Of a stretch of DNA of 64,000 nt, positions 36,957 through 45,721 are shown piece after piece. The first letter of the stretch is position 1. The number at the start of each line of letters is the position of its first letter. Source of the stretch: Brasilonema sennae CENA114. Lineage in GTDB: Bacteria > Cyanobacteriota > Cyanobacteriia > Cyanobacteriales > Nostocaceae. A program made the position numbers and the translations under genes. The stretch spans positions 868,001-932,000 of the forward strand of contig NZ_CP030118.1 in assembly GCF_006968745.1 (NCBI RefSeq), written 5' to 3'. Below the pieces are notes generated by a model. That model made no database searches and was not told where the DNA came from. It was given only the letters and a program-made list of their open reading frames with translations.

Positions 36957-36966
36957 TCATTTATAA
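36817..36966 (+). pseudogene. Truncated ygfZ 5' fragment (49 codons)
   Basis: ATG 36817 begins a copy of the intact YgfZ N-terminus (MSTSAIDTNDAAAIQA … WGRIKVSDGDRLRFLHNQS) with a few substitutions, then diverges (HL) and stops at TAA 36964-36966. The stop directly abuts the brnT ATG at 36967, so if translated this fragment would feed ribosomes into brnT. It lacks nearly all of the folate-binding domain and cannot act as YgfZ. Confidence 0.85.
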
Positions 36967-37260
36967 ATGGATACTGTTTATCGACTGCAAGGCATAGAGT
37001 TTGAATGGGACGAAAACAAAGCTCGAAGCAACATCGAAAAACATAGTGTTACATTTGAAGAAGCTGCTGAGGTTTTCTTTGACCCTTTTTACCAAACGGG
37101 TGATGCAACCGCTAATCATGAGCAACGTGATTTCATCATAGGGTATTCTCTTGCTCAACGTTTATTATTAGTAGTCTACGTAGAACGTGGAAGGCGAACA
37201 CGCATCATTTCTGCTCGTCCAGCAACTCGCGCTGAAAGAAAGTTATATGAACAAACCTGA
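36967..37260 (+). CDS. brnT: BrnT-family (DUF497) ribonuclease toxin
   Basis: A 97-residue BrnT/DUF497 protein, the RNase toxin of type II toxin-antitoxin modules, related in fold to RelE. The signature FEWDENKARSNIEKHSVTFE is followed by EAAEVFFDPF, RDFIIGYSLAQRLLLVVYVE and the basic end IISARPATRAERKLYE. Start ATG 36967 has no own ribosome binding site and sits right after the truncated ygfZ stop. Its 3' end overlaps the antitoxin start by 14 bp, a standard toxin-first coupling in this family. Confidence 0.92.
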   Translation: MDTVYRLQGIEFEWDENKARSNIEKHSVTFEEAAEVFFDPFYQTGDATANHEQRDFIIGYSLAQRLLLVVYVERGRRTRIISARPATRAERKLYEQT

Positions 37261-37543
37261 AGAAGAACTAGAACTACATTTGCGATCGCGTGCAGCAGAA
37301 ACAGTATCGATAAGAATACCAACAGACACGTTGGAATCGCTAAAAAAAGTAGCTAATAGTAAAGATATGTCACCTGAAGCTTTAATGAAGTTTTATATCG
37401 GACAAGGTTTACGGCAAGATTTAGCAAAATTATTTTCTGAACGGTTGCTTGAATCAACTGCTCAAGTTCTAGCACGGCACATACAATCAGAAGAAGAAGT
37501 TTTAAAAATTATTCAAGAAATTCAAGCCCAAACAACTCGTTAG
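37247..37543 (+). CDS. Ribbon-helix-helix antitoxin, BrnA-like
   Basis: A 98-residue partner of BrnT. The core ETVSIRIPTDTLESLKKVAN followed by MSPEALMKFYIGQGLRQDLA is a CopG/Arc-type ribbon-helix-helix with a DNA-binding beta strand (SIRIP), so it should neutralise the toxin and repress the operon. The C-terminal helix (SERLLESTAQVLARHIQSEE) probably wraps the toxin. ATG 37247 is used; the frame upstream to 37187 lies wholly inside brnT. It is longer at the C-terminus than textbook BrnA, so the name is given as BrnA-like only. Confidence 0.85.
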   Translation: MNKPEEELELHLRSRAAETVSIRIPTDTLESLKKVANSKDMSPEALMKFYIGQGLRQDLAKLFSERLLESTAQVLARHIQSEEEVLKIIQEIQAQTTR

Positions 37544-37583
37544 GTTAATATCCAGCAACTTCTCTACCCCAACCCACAAATGG

Positions 37584-37797
37584 ATTGAACCCGCAAACCC
37601 ATATTTGCTAAGATTTTCAATGCTCACAACTTAGCGGCAAACTGTGAAGATATAACTATGTCTACATCTGCCATTGACACCAACGACGCAGCAGCAATCC
37701 AAGCAGCACAAGAGGGAGTTTTGTGTATTGATCGCTCTTTTTGGGGACGGATCAAAGTTTCTGATGGCGATCGCCTCCGCTTTTTGCACAACCAAAG
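37584..37797 (+). repeat. Right copy of the ~215-bp direct repeat
   Basis: Matches 36742-36956 and here runs into the intact ygfZ gene. The two copies enclose about 630 bp with the toxin-antitoxin pair. Confidence 0.9.
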
Positions 37798-38653
37798 CAC
37801 AAACGACATCCAAAGCCTCAAGCCAGGACAAGGCTGTGATACGGTTTTTGTGAATTCTACCGCCCGGACTCTTGACTTGGCAACAGCATACATCCTGGAA
37901 GATGCCGTGTTGTTGCTGGTTTCGCCAAACCGTCGCGAGTTTCTCATGCAATGGCTAGATCGCTACATCTTCTTTGCTGACAAGGTACAACTCACGGATG
38001 TGACTGACGAAACTGCCACCATTAGCCTTATTGGACCACAAAGTGATGCTGTTGTAGAAAAGCTGGGGGCTGCAGCAATTATCGGTGAAGCTTATGGTAA
38101 TCACATTTCCATCCCTTCAGTTAGTGGAAGTTTGATAGGCGTTGGTAGTGGTTTGGCTTCCCCTGGCTATACTCTGATTTTGCCTGCTTCTAGTAAACAA
38201 GAAGTTTGGAGCAAAATTCTGGAAGCTGGGGCAGTTCCAATCAGCGATTCGACTTGGGATAAGTTACGAATATTACAAGGACGTCCCGCCCCAGAGCAAG
38301 AACTCACCGAGGAATACAACCCCTTGGAAGCGGGTTTATGGCAGACTATTTCTTTTAATAAAGGATGTTATATCGGACAAGAAACCATCGCCCGACTCAA
38401 CACATACAAAGGTGTTAAACAGCACCTTTATGGAATTAAATTAAGTGGTTATGCTGAACCAGGAAGTGTGATCACCATTGGGGATGAAAAACTTGGCAAA
38501 CTGACGAGTTACACCAAAACCCTTGATAGTCACTTTGGGCTTGGCTACATCCGCACCAAGGCTGGTGGTGCAGGTTTGAAAGTCCATGTAGGAGAAGTTG
38601 AGGGCGAAGTCGTAGAAATCCCGTTCGTTTCTCACGACTACCCGCAGTTTTGA
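37658..38653 (+). CDS. ygfZ: YgfZ/GcvT-domain folate-binding protein
   Basis: A tetrahydrofolate-dependent protein that helps keep some iron-sulfur enzymes active, of the GcvT/YgfZ fold. The 331 residues contain the family signature KGCYIGQETIARLNTYKGVK (conserved Cys for reactivity) near residue 230, with the N-terminal CIDRSFWGRIKVSDGDRLRF and FLHNQSTNDIQSLKPGQGCD that open the GcvT-type domain. It is full length and uninterrupted. Its first 47 codons and leader are also present 841 bp upstream as a truncated copy. Confidence 0.92.
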   Translation: MSTSAIDTNDAAAIQAAQEGVLCIDRSFWGRIKVSDGDRLRFLHNQSTNDIQSLKPGQGCDTVFVNSTARTLDLATAYILEDAVLLLVSPNRREFLMQWLDRYIFFADKVQLTDVTDETATISLIGPQSDAVVEKLGAAAIIGEAYGNHISIPSVSGSLIGVGSGLASPGYTLILPASSKQEVWSKILEAGAVPISDSTWDKLRILQGRPAPEQELTEEYNPLEAGLWQTISFNKGCYIGQETIARLNTYKGVKQHLYGIKLSGYAEPGSVITIGDEKLGKLTSYTKTLDSHFGLGYIRTKAGGAGLKVHVGEVEGEVVEIPFVSHDYPQF

Positions 38654-38680
38654 TGAGTCATTTCATGGAACAAAACGTGT

Positions 38681-39739
38681 TTATTCTCTATCCCATCCGA
38701 TACCTTGGCAAGAGTCATCTATCCAATTAGCCAAACGAGTAATCTTAGCAGGTGGTGGGTTAACTTGATGACCAGGATTTTTGTGTGGAGTTGTCACAAG
38801 CCTACTTTTGCTTTCCACCTTGTTAGCGAGGGGAAGAGATGAAACAGCTTTGCTTTCCACTTTCCTTGGAATGACAGCAGTCGATGATACAGGTTTGCTT
38901 TTACTTGGCCCATCAGAAGCAACAGCAGGCAATGATTTGGGTTTGCTTTTACTTTTTTTGCGTGTAGCACGGCTAACAGATGGCACGGATTGACTTTTGC
39001 TTTCAATTTCGGTTTTTGAAAATGCAACCAAAGGTATAAACTGGCTTTTGCTTTCCACCTGAGTGCTAGCAACTGTCATCAAAGCCGTAGAGTTGCTTTC
39101 CTTCTGAGTGCTAGCAACTTCAACAGATTGTACTGGTTGATACCACTTTGCGCTCTGTTGTAGTGCCTCGTCGAGAGAGATTGCTTCCCGCGACTTCGTT
39201 CTGCTTGCAATCACAGGTGCTACCTTAGATTGCAAGTTGGTATAACTTTGACTTTTCTCCTCATTAGCAATTCCAGCAAAAGTCAAATATTTACACTCAT
39301 TGAGTGTTTGAAAAGGAACTGCGGTACTCACTGCAACAGATGGTACAAATTTGCTGTTGTCTTCTTTTGCTGTGGCAACTACACTGGGACTCACAAGCTC
39401 ATACTCAGGCAACTTCTGGAGAACAGACTCACAGTTAACCTCGCTTTCACTTACAGAATCAGCCGATTCTATAAGGTGTAATTCCTCCTCAGGATTAAAG
39501 TTAAGACCCAAAGCAACAACAATCTGATCAGGATCGTTGTTGAGTTCGCAAATCAAGGGTAAAACTTCTTCAAGCTGTGGTTCTAAAGCAGACAAAGCTG
39601 CCAAAATAAAACCAGAGGAAGGGCGACGTTGAGCATCGTAAGTTCCCCAAACTCGCATTTTTTCCAGCCACGAACGATTCTTGTAGTAGTAACTTACCCA
39701 CTTAAGTTTCAAAGACTGGCGTAGCTGCTGAATATTCAT
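38681..39739 (-). CDS. DUF5331-type protein with Lys/Ser-rich repeat region
   Basis: 352 residues. The N-terminal ~95 (MNIQQLRQSLKLKWVSYYYK; GTYDAQRRPSSGFILAALSA; NNDPDQIVVALGLNFNPEEE) resemble the cyanobacterial DUF5331 family as I remember it. The remainder is low-complexity with repeated ESKS-type words (KVESKAVSS; KVESKSRL; TEIESKSQ) and is probably disordered and basic, ending NWIDDSCQGIGW. ATG 39739 begins at the conserved block; the longer frame to 39763 adds eight residues. Function unknown. It converges with ygfZ, 27 bp apart. Confidence 0.6.
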   Translation of the reverse strand: MNIQQLRQSLKLKWVSYYYKNRSWLEKMRVWGTYDAQRRPSSGFILAALSALEPQLEEVLPLICELNNDPDQIVVALGLNFNPEEELHLIESADSVSESEVNCESVLQKLPEYELVSPSVVATAKEDNSKFVPSVAVSTAVPFQTLNECKYLTFAGIANEEKSQSYTNLQSKVAPVIASRTKSREAISLDEALQQSAKWYQPVQSVEVASTQKESNSTALMTVASTQVESKSQFIPLVAFSKTEIESKSQSVPSVSRATRKKSKSKPKSLPAVASDGPSKSKPVSSTAVIPRKVESKAVSSLPLANKVESKSRLVTTPHKNPGHQVNPPPAKITRLANWIDDSCQGIGWDRE

Positions 39740-39810
39740 AATGAGATGTCCTGGTTCGGTCAAAAAAAGTACAGATCTCTATAATCGCTATAAATTGTTA
39801 AAAATCAACA

Positions 39811-40140
39811 TTATCCCTGCGGATGAAACCGATGATAGAGCATCTTTGTCACTCTTTGACCACTGCGTAAGTGCTGTTCTACCAGTAGAGGTACTTCACT
39901 TGGGTGAACACCACTGTACCAAACCATCTCAGGTAGCACTAACACCATTGGTCCATTACCGCATTGTCCCAAACAGGTACTACCAGTGACAGTCACTTCA
40001 GGAGTTGGTGATGCTTCAAAAGCCGCTAACACCTTGGCTGCACCTTGCTTGCGACAAGTGCGATTTTGGCAAACACGTACACACTTAGGAAAAACAGGTG
40101 ACGCTACTGAAGAGTCAGATGAGTAAGATATATTTTCCAT
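39811..40140 (-). CDS. Thioredoxin-like [2Fe-2S] ferredoxin
   Basis: A 109-residue protein with the thioredoxin-fold [2Fe-2S] pattern: the first pair in VRVCQNRTCRKQGAAKVL and the second in STCLGQCGNGPMVLVLP, i.e. four Cys spaced CX4C … CX3C. This is the NuoE-like/Shethna-type ferredoxin domain, found alone in many cyanobacteria as a likely electron carrier or cluster sensor. The N-terminal 20 residues are a Ser-rich extension. A 71-bp gap separates it from the DUF5331-type gene downstream. Confidence 0.88.
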   Translation of the reverse strand: MENISYSSDSSVASPVFPKCVRVCQNRTCRKQGAAKVLAAFEASPTPEVTVTGSTCLGQCGNGPMVLVLPEMVWYSGVHPSEVPLLVEQHLRSGQRVTKMLYHRFHPQG

Positions 40141-40348
40141 TTGTTACCTCCTTATACCCTTTCACTTTAATGTTGATACAAGTAGGCATCAAGAAGATGT
40201 GGTCAACACTAGCGATCGCGGGTTGAATTCCGCACTATCGCGTCCACTTTTTGGGGAGTGATCTTACTCTCTTACCGCCAGAAGAATACCTAATTTAACG
40301 AACCGCCAAGACGATAATTCTCAGAACTCATATAGGATTCCTATAATT

Positions 40349-41986
40349 CTAAATCCAAGAATTAAACCACATCCGCATTGGTCTATATTCAAAATTTGAA
40401 AGAGGTAAACCTAAATAAATAGGCATCCAAAAAACAAAAGCACTCACAATAATAAAGGTAATGGTGATACCAACAGCGCGGAGTGGAATATGATAACTAC
40501 GTAAGCACTGATCAACAAGCCAAGCGATCGCTAAAAATGCGAACACTACAGCCGTCATGTAATGGTAGATAAAAACGCAACGATTTACTCCCACCCAAGG
40601 CAGTAAATTAGCAATATAATTGGTCACTATGTATAAGGCAATCCAAGTATCAACACTCAGTTTCCTTGGAGGAGAAAAGCGTTTTTGCCTGACCAAAGGA
40701 ATGAGGAATCGCCACACCAACATTCCAACTAAAAATAAAAGCGCCGCAACGCCAAACCACCACAAAAACGGATTGCCCATTGCATGGACATCATAAATAA
40801 TTTTCCCAGCACCTGCAGGCAAAGGAGGTCCCATAACAGGTGGTGGTTCCTTAAGGTTTTGTGCTGTTTGGTAAAAATACGCCATTGGTCGAGTGATCAA
40901 GGGCCATTTATACCAAGCAGCACAGTAAGGATGGACCTTAGGAGTATTACCACCAAGACGTTCATGAAACAGCAAAATTTGCTGGTGTAGTTCTAGAAAT
41001 CCAAATTTTGTATTTAAGAGTAAATGAGGTATCCAAATCAAACTGTAAACTATTAAAGGGAGTAAACCGAAATAAATAACAATGTGAATTAAATTAAGTT
41101 GAGTTAATTTCTGCAATGGGGTTAGATTGACCTGCCCATTATTATTGGAAGATTGCAAGCTAATATTGCCAGGAAAAATTCTATATCTTTTTTTTCCAGA
41201 TAAGCCAGAGTTATACTCACTTAAGGAAGCGAAGGAAGATAAAGAAGAAAATCTTTTATTACGTTTTCTTCCACTGATTATGTCGGGAGGATGAGAAACA
41301 AATGCCTTTTGGATTTGAGGGTTAGTATCGTTGTCAAGAAAGCTAGAAGATTGCCACCAACGAATTCCCCAAGCTAATATCCAGATGAGGTAAGTCCCTA
41401 GCAAAAACCACAAACCATTCCATTTGGTAGCGGCTGATGCACCAAAAGCTATGCCAGAAAGTATTAACCAAAAACTGCGTTGTTGTCTTTGTTTTGCTAA
41501 TGCCAATAAAAAAAACCACTGTCCCAGCAATCCAAAGATCACAATATACTGGTTGATCAGAGCATAGCGAGATTCTACAAGAAATATGCCGTCGCAAGCT
41601 GTGAACAAACCAGCAACTAAAGCAAAACCACGACGATAACTTATCTGATAGGCAATGGCAGCGACTATTATAGGGATAAATGAACCAGAAAAGGCATTCA
41701 TCCAACGGTAAGTCACGGGTGACATGACTGAACCAGTAAACCCATTCACCTCATCTTGCCAGAAGGGAATATGGCTACCAATCCAAATCCCCAGTGCAAT
41801 CATATACTTACCTAGTGGTGGATGACCATCAAAAAATGGTGTATGGGTAAGGTAATTATTACCAAATTTAGCGTAATAAACTTCGTCAAAGACAAAGGTG
41901 TTAAATCTTCCCAATCCCCAAAATCGCAAGGCGAGTGACAGCAAGAATACACCCACGATGCCAATCCGAAACCACTTTTTATTCAT
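40349..41986 (-). CDS. PMT-family (GT39-like) membrane mannosyltransferase
   Basis: A 545-residue integral membrane glycosyltransferase related to protein O-mannosyltransferases, using a lipid-phosphate sugar donor. The first lumenal loop carries the catalytic Asp-Glu in FVFDEVYYAKFGNNYLTHTP and then FFDGHPPLGKYMIALGI; further landmarks are RWMNAFSGSFIPIIVAAIAY, SAATKWNGLWFLLGTYL and the late RCVFIYHYMTAVVFAFLAIA. About 9-11 hydrophobic helices are apparent, with a polar insert (~235-290). Its acceptor in cyanobacteria (protein or envelope glycan) is unknown. Monocistronic. Confidence 0.9.
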   Translation of the reverse strand: MNKKWFRIGIVGVFLLSLALRFWGLGRFNTFVFDEVYYAKFGNNYLTHTPFFDGHPPLGKYMIALGIWIGSHIPFWQDEVNGFTGSVMSPVTYRWMNAFSGSFIPIIVAAIAYQISYRRGFALVAGLFTACDGIFLVESRYALINQYIVIFGLLGQWFFLLALAKQRQQRSFWLILSGIAFGASAATKWNGLWFLLGTYLIWILAWGIRWWQSSSFLDNDTNPQIQKAFVSHPPDIISGRKRNKRFSSLSSFASLSEYNSGLSGKKRYRIFPGNISLQSSNNNGQVNLTPLQKLTQLNLIHIVIYFGLLPLIVYSLIWIPHLLLNTKFGFLELHQQILLFHERLGGNTPKVHPYCAAWYKWPLITRPMAYFYQTAQNLKEPPPVMGPPLPAGAGKIIYDVHAMGNPFLWWFGVAALLFLVGMLVWRFLIPLVRQKRFSPPRKLSVDTWIALYIVTNYIANLLPWVGVNRCVFIYHYMTAVVFAFLAIAWLVDQCLRSYHIPLRAVGITITFIIVSAFVFWMPIYLGLPLSNFEYRPMRMWFNSWI

Positions 41987-42135
41987 TGGTCACTAGTTCT
42001 TAGTCAATAGTCAACCTTTTGCAAAAGTGATATTCCAATATTTGGAACCACAGATGAACACAGGTTAACACAGATAAATCAACTCCTGACTTGCACGCAA
42101 CTTGCACTCCACTTTGGGGGTTCGGTCAAATCTAG

Positions 42136-42174
42136 AAAAATCTGGGCGAGAGTTCAACTCTCGCCCAGATTTTT
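42136..42174 (-). terminator. Rho-independent terminator after argG
   Basis: An 18-bp stem (AAAAATCTGGGCGAGAGT / ACTCTCGCCCAGATTTTT) with loop TCA. On the minus strand it ends in TTTTT, 40 nt past the argG stop. Symmetric A and T runs make it potentially bidirectional. Confidence 0.88.
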
Positions 42175-42212
42175 ACAGGTTTAATGGGCATACAGCCCCT
42201 ACAAAGCCTAAT

Positions 42213-43418
42213 TTATTTAGCGTTTTGCTGCTGTGACCAAATGCGTGTTGGTAATCCCCAAACGTAAATAAAACCTTCTGCTGCCTTATGGTCAAATGTA
42301 TCTTCAGCACCGTAGGTTGCCAAGTCAGGGGTGTAGAGGGAATTTTCTGAAATACGCCCAACTATGGTAGCGTTGCCTTTGAATAGTTTCACCCGCACAG
42401 TTCCAGACACTTGCTCTTGTGTCTTTTGAATAAAGGCATCGAGTGCACCTTTTAAGGGACTGTACCACAGACCGTTGTAAATTAATTGGCTGTAAGTCTC
42501 CTCAATTCCACGCTTATAGTGGCTAATATCTGCTGTCAAAGTCAGGCTTTCTAAATCACGGTGTGCCTGAATTAACACGAGCAAAGCGGGAGTTTCATAA
42601 ATTTCCCGCGATTTGATACCTACCAAGCGGTTTTCTACCATGTCGATGCGTCCAACACCGTGATTCCCAACTACCTGGTTGAGTTGTTGAATCAAATCAA
42701 CTGGGTTGATGAATTCGCCATTCAGAGTGGTAGGAACTCCTCTGGAAAATCCAATTTCAACATACTCTGGTTTGTCGGGAGTGTCGGCGATCGCCTTCGT
42801 CATCAAATAAATTTCTTCTGGTGGTTCCACATTCGGGTCTTCCAGAGGACCTGCTTCAATACTCCGACCGAGCAAGTTACGATCAATGCTGTAGGGAGAC
42901 TTTTTCTTCACTGGCGAGGGAATGCCATACCGTTCCCCGTAGGCGATAGTTTCCTCGCGACTCATTCCCCATTCTCGCGCTGGGGCAAGAATTTTGAGAT
43001 TGGGGTTAAGCGCGGCAGCTGAGACATCAAAACGTACTTGGTCATTTCCCTTACCAGTGCATCCGTGGGCGATCGCATCAGCACCATATTTTTCTGCCGC
43101 TTCGACTAATGCTTTGGTAATCAACGGACGAGCAAGGGCAGTACTTAAAGGATAGCGATTTTCATAAAGAGCGTTTGCTTGAATTGCGCGAAAAGCGTAG
43201 TCTTTCACAAAGTCTTCTTTAACATCCACCACCAGCGATTCACTGGCACCCGATTTCAGGGCTTTTTCTCTGACAGGTTCTAATTCATCCCCCTGTCCTA
43301 AATCTGCTGCTAAGGTGATCACTTCTTCCACACCCCATTCATGCTTGAGGTAAGGAATGCACACAGAGGTATCTACACCACCAGAATAAGCCAAAACAAC
43401 TTTTTTCGCGCGACCCAT
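42213..43418 (-). CDS. argG: Argininosuccinate synthase
   Basis: Joins citrulline and aspartate with ATP to make argininosuccinate, the penultimate step of arginine synthesis (also cyanophycin supply). About 400 residues; the N-type ATP pyrophosphatase loop is [16 protein letters not shown], followed by the family motifs [35 protein letters not shown] and [23 protein letters not shown] 43418 is chosen because GGAGAG lies a few bases upstream and the conserved domain begins at residue 2; the frame continues to 43436. Monocistronic with a strong terminator. Confidence 0.97.
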   Translation of the reverse strand: MGRAKKVVLAYSGGVDTSVCIPYLKHEWGVEEVITLAADLGQGDELEPVREKALKSGASESLVVDVKEDFVKDYAFRAIQANALYENRYPLSTALARPLITKALVEAAEKYGADAIAHGCTGKGNDQVRFDVSAAALNPNLKILAPAREWGMSREETIAYGERYGIPSPVKKKSPYSIDRNLLGRSIEAGPLEDPNVEPPEEIYLMTKAIADTPDKPEYVEIGFSRGVPTTLNGEFINPVDLIQQLNQVVGNHGVGRIDMVENRLVGIKSREIYETPALLVLIQAHRDLESLTLTADISHYKRGIEETYSQLIYNGLWYSPLKGALDAFIQKTQEQVSGTVRVKLFKGNATIVGRISENSLYTPDLATYGAEDTFDHKAAEGFIYVWGLPTRIWSQQQNAK

Positions 43419-43493
43419 TTGTCTCTCCAATAGCAAAACTCAACAATGAGTCATTACTATCTAACCTATTTACGTTTATTTTTCAACTAAATG

Positions 43494-43508
43494 ACATTAT
43501 CATAATGT
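43494..43508. promoter_or_regulatory. Perfect 15-bp palindrome upstream of argG
   Basis: ACATTAT-C-ATAATGT lies 76 bp before the argG start codon and beyond the 3' end of the cation-efflux gene. The symmetry and position suggest an operator for argG, but I cannot match it to a known regulator box. Confidence 0.35.
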
Positions 43509-43566
43509 GTCTATATTTTCAATAATTTAGATCAATCTGTGATGTGATCCAAATCATTTATTGTCA

Positions 43567-44544
43567 TTATTTCTTTTCTAGGGATAGCATTGAAATTAAA
43601 TCTTGCTTGAACAAAGGATGAATTGGCATTACTGCTAAAGACTTGGGGTGAGTGAGTTGTAAAGTTATCTGATTGATCCCAAAAGTTTGCTCTAGATGAG
43701 TTTGTAGTTGCCCAAGTAGGCGATCGCGTTGTTCAACCGTCGCACAATCCACACTCAGATGAGCACAAAGCATGATCTGTTCTCTGCTTATTCTCCAAAT
43801 ATAGAGTTTTTCCACCTGCAAAACATCAGGAAAAGATTTCAGAAAAACTTCTACATCAGCAGGGTTAATAGATTTTGGTGCATACTCCAAAAGAATTGAG
43901 AGACTTTCTTGGACAAGTGGCAAAGCACTTAAGATCATAAAGCCTGCAACTACTAAGCTAATAGCTGTATCTGCCCATAACCAATTCCAGAAGTGAATCA
44001 CAATAGCAGCAACCATCACACCCACAGAACTCGCAGTATCAGCGATAATATGAAGCACAGCACCCCGTAGATTGAGATCATCGTGAGAGTGGGGATGCAG
44101 CAAAGTTATATTGAGCAAATTGATGATTAAACCTAACATGGCTACCGCTAACATGGGCAAGCCTGAAATTTCTTGTGGACTTTGAAAGCGGTGAATTGCT
44201 TCCCAACAAATGAAAATAGCAATCACAAGCAAACTTAACCCATTTACCAAAGCCGCCATAATTTCAATACGGCGATGTCCAAATGTTGCCCTCGCAGCTG
44301 CAGGTTGCTGTACTAACCAACTGGCAAACAGCGATATTCCCAAAGCCACTATGTCACAAAGAATATGTTCTGCATCTGCCCGTAGAGATAAACTTCCACT
44401 CCACAAACCGACACTCCACTCAGCAACAAAAAACCCAGCAAGTAAACAAACAGTGATTGATAAAAGCTGAGTTTTTCGACTGTTTTGATTTGTTTTGACC
44501 GAATTATCTAAACACCTACAGTTGCAATCTTGCTCTAAAAGCAT
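43567..44544 (-). CDS. Cation diffusion facilitator family transporter
   Basis: A 325-residue CDF proton/metal antiporter, probably exporting Zn2+ or a similar divalent cation. Six helices are apparent; metal-site motifs are LRADAEHILCDIVALGISLF (helix 2) and VLHIIADTASSVGVMVAAIV (helix 5), with the conserved ATFGHRRIEIMAALVNGLSL between. The C-terminal ~90 residues form the cytoplasmic ferredoxin-like regulatory domain (SFPDVLQVEKLYIWRISREQ). An N-terminal Cys-rich start (EQDCNCRCLD) could bind metal. The gene is divergent from the PEP-CTERM gene. Confidence 0.92.
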   Translation of the reverse strand: MLLEQDCNCRCLDNSVKTNQNSRKTQLLSITVCLLAGFFVAEWSVGLWSGSLSLRADAEHILCDIVALGISLFASWLVQQPAAARATFGHRRIEIMAALVNGLSLLVIAIFICWEAIHRFQSPQEISGLPMLAVAMLGLIINLLNITLLHPHSHDDLNLRGAVLHIIADTASSVGVMVAAIVIHFWNWLWADTAISLVVAGFMILSALPLVQESLSILLEYAPKSINPADVEVFLKSFPDVLQVEKLYIWRISREQIMLCAHLSVDCATVEQRDRLLGQLQTHLEQTFGINQITLQLTHPKSLAVMPIHPLFKQDLISMLSLEKK

Positions 44545-44820
44545 GACCCAAATAACTCCATGTAAATGAGATTTTTAGCATTAATAATATCCACAAATTA
44601 GCTTACCGTGGGCATCATTAAACAACTGACGTTTTGTATTGCAGTACGTTTCCTGTGGTGTATTAAATAGCACATTTTTTGTTTAACTCAATTTCACAAT
44701 GACTTTACGACTGCTTTATAACAAATTTATTACGACTTTCCTAATTATTACGTACTATGAATTAAGACAAATTATTTGTTTATACTCAGTGTCCTATTAA
44801 CATAGAATATACGGTAAATT

Positions 44821-45486
44821 ATGCTCCGTTCACACATCAAATGGTTTATACCAGTAGCTTTAGCTTTCAGTGGTTTCGGGTTAAATGTGCAAAGGGCGAG
44901 CGCACAGGCTACCTATAATACCTATGAATTTACTACTAACTATAAGACATCAGTCGAGATTAACCCGTTCCTACCAGAACAGAACATTCTCAGGGCAACC
45001 ATCACAGGGGAAAATGCTGATGCTCCTTACGGATTGACTAAATTTATTAGCAATACTTATGGACAATCTGAGTCTCGTGGAGCCAACACATTTACCAGAT
45101 TCAATTCAGATCCAACCGTATTTGGCATAGAAGGCAAAACACTTGGCGACATATACTACGGTGATGGTGCCAATAAGTTATTTGGACTAGCGAATGACAG
45201 CGCTGAAATTAACCCGATCGCAGGCACAATTAAAGGTAGTGGTACTATAACTATTACCAATGGAACGGGCATATTCCAAAACGCTACAGGCAAAATAGAT
45301 TTTACTGAGGAGGACGCACTTGCTCCCCCAGGGGTTCCTTCTATTGGTAACGCTATCCTGAAATTCTCCTTGCGGACTCCTCGGGCGGTTCCAGAACCAA
45401 CAGCCACTCCAGCACTAATCGGCTTGGGTGTACTTGGAGCAGGTTTTTTGTTGCGCAAACACCATCGTAAAAAGACTTTCAACTAA
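44821..45486 (+). CDS. PEP-CTERM sorting-domain exported protein
   Basis: A 221-residue exported protein with a signal peptide (WFIPVALAFSGFGLNVQRAS, cut after ASAQ) and a C-terminal PEP-CTERM anchor: VPEPTATPALIGLGVLGAGF then LLRKHHRKK. This signal is processed by an exosortase, linking the protein to extracellular polysaccharide or envelope assembly. The middle (~170 residues) is beta-like and unrecognised (FTTNYKTSVEINPFLPEQNI; GSGTITITNGTGIFQNATGK). No exosortase gene is in the window. A hairpin terminator follows. Confidence 0.88.
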   Translation: MLRSHIKWFIPVALAFSGFGLNVQRASAQATYNTYEFTTNYKTSVEINPFLPEQNILRATITGENADAPYGLTKFISNTYGQSESRGANTFTRFNSDPTVFGIEGKTLGDIYYGDGANKLFGLANDSAEINPIAGTIKGSGTITITNGTGIFQNATGKIDFTEEDALAPPGVPSIGNAILKFSLRTPRAVPEPTATPALIGLGVLGAGFLLRKHHRKKTFN

Positions 45487-45520
45487 AAAAGCTGCAAGTT
45501 GTAGCACCATAAAATTCATT

Positions 45521-45558
45521 GAAACCACCTCAAAACCGAGAAGGACTGAGGTGGTTTC
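45521..45558 (+). terminator. Hairpin terminator after the PEP-CTERM gene
   Basis: GAAACCACCTCA (45521-45532) pairs with TGAGGTGGTTTC (45547-45558) around a 14-nt loop, 35 nt past the stop. Followed by GCTTTAG, so only a weak T-run. Confidence 0.7.
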
Positions 45559-45721
45559 GCTTTAGGGAACAGTGCTGTAGTCGTTATTGTCCTATCCTGG
45601 AGGTAGACGAGCACGCTCGTTTTCTTATTTTGAACTTTGAACTTTGAGAGAAGTCAGAGCGCCGGCTTCCGGCGATCTGAACTTCGGTGATTTTGAATTA
45701 TTTACTGTTGTGGGTGAGACT

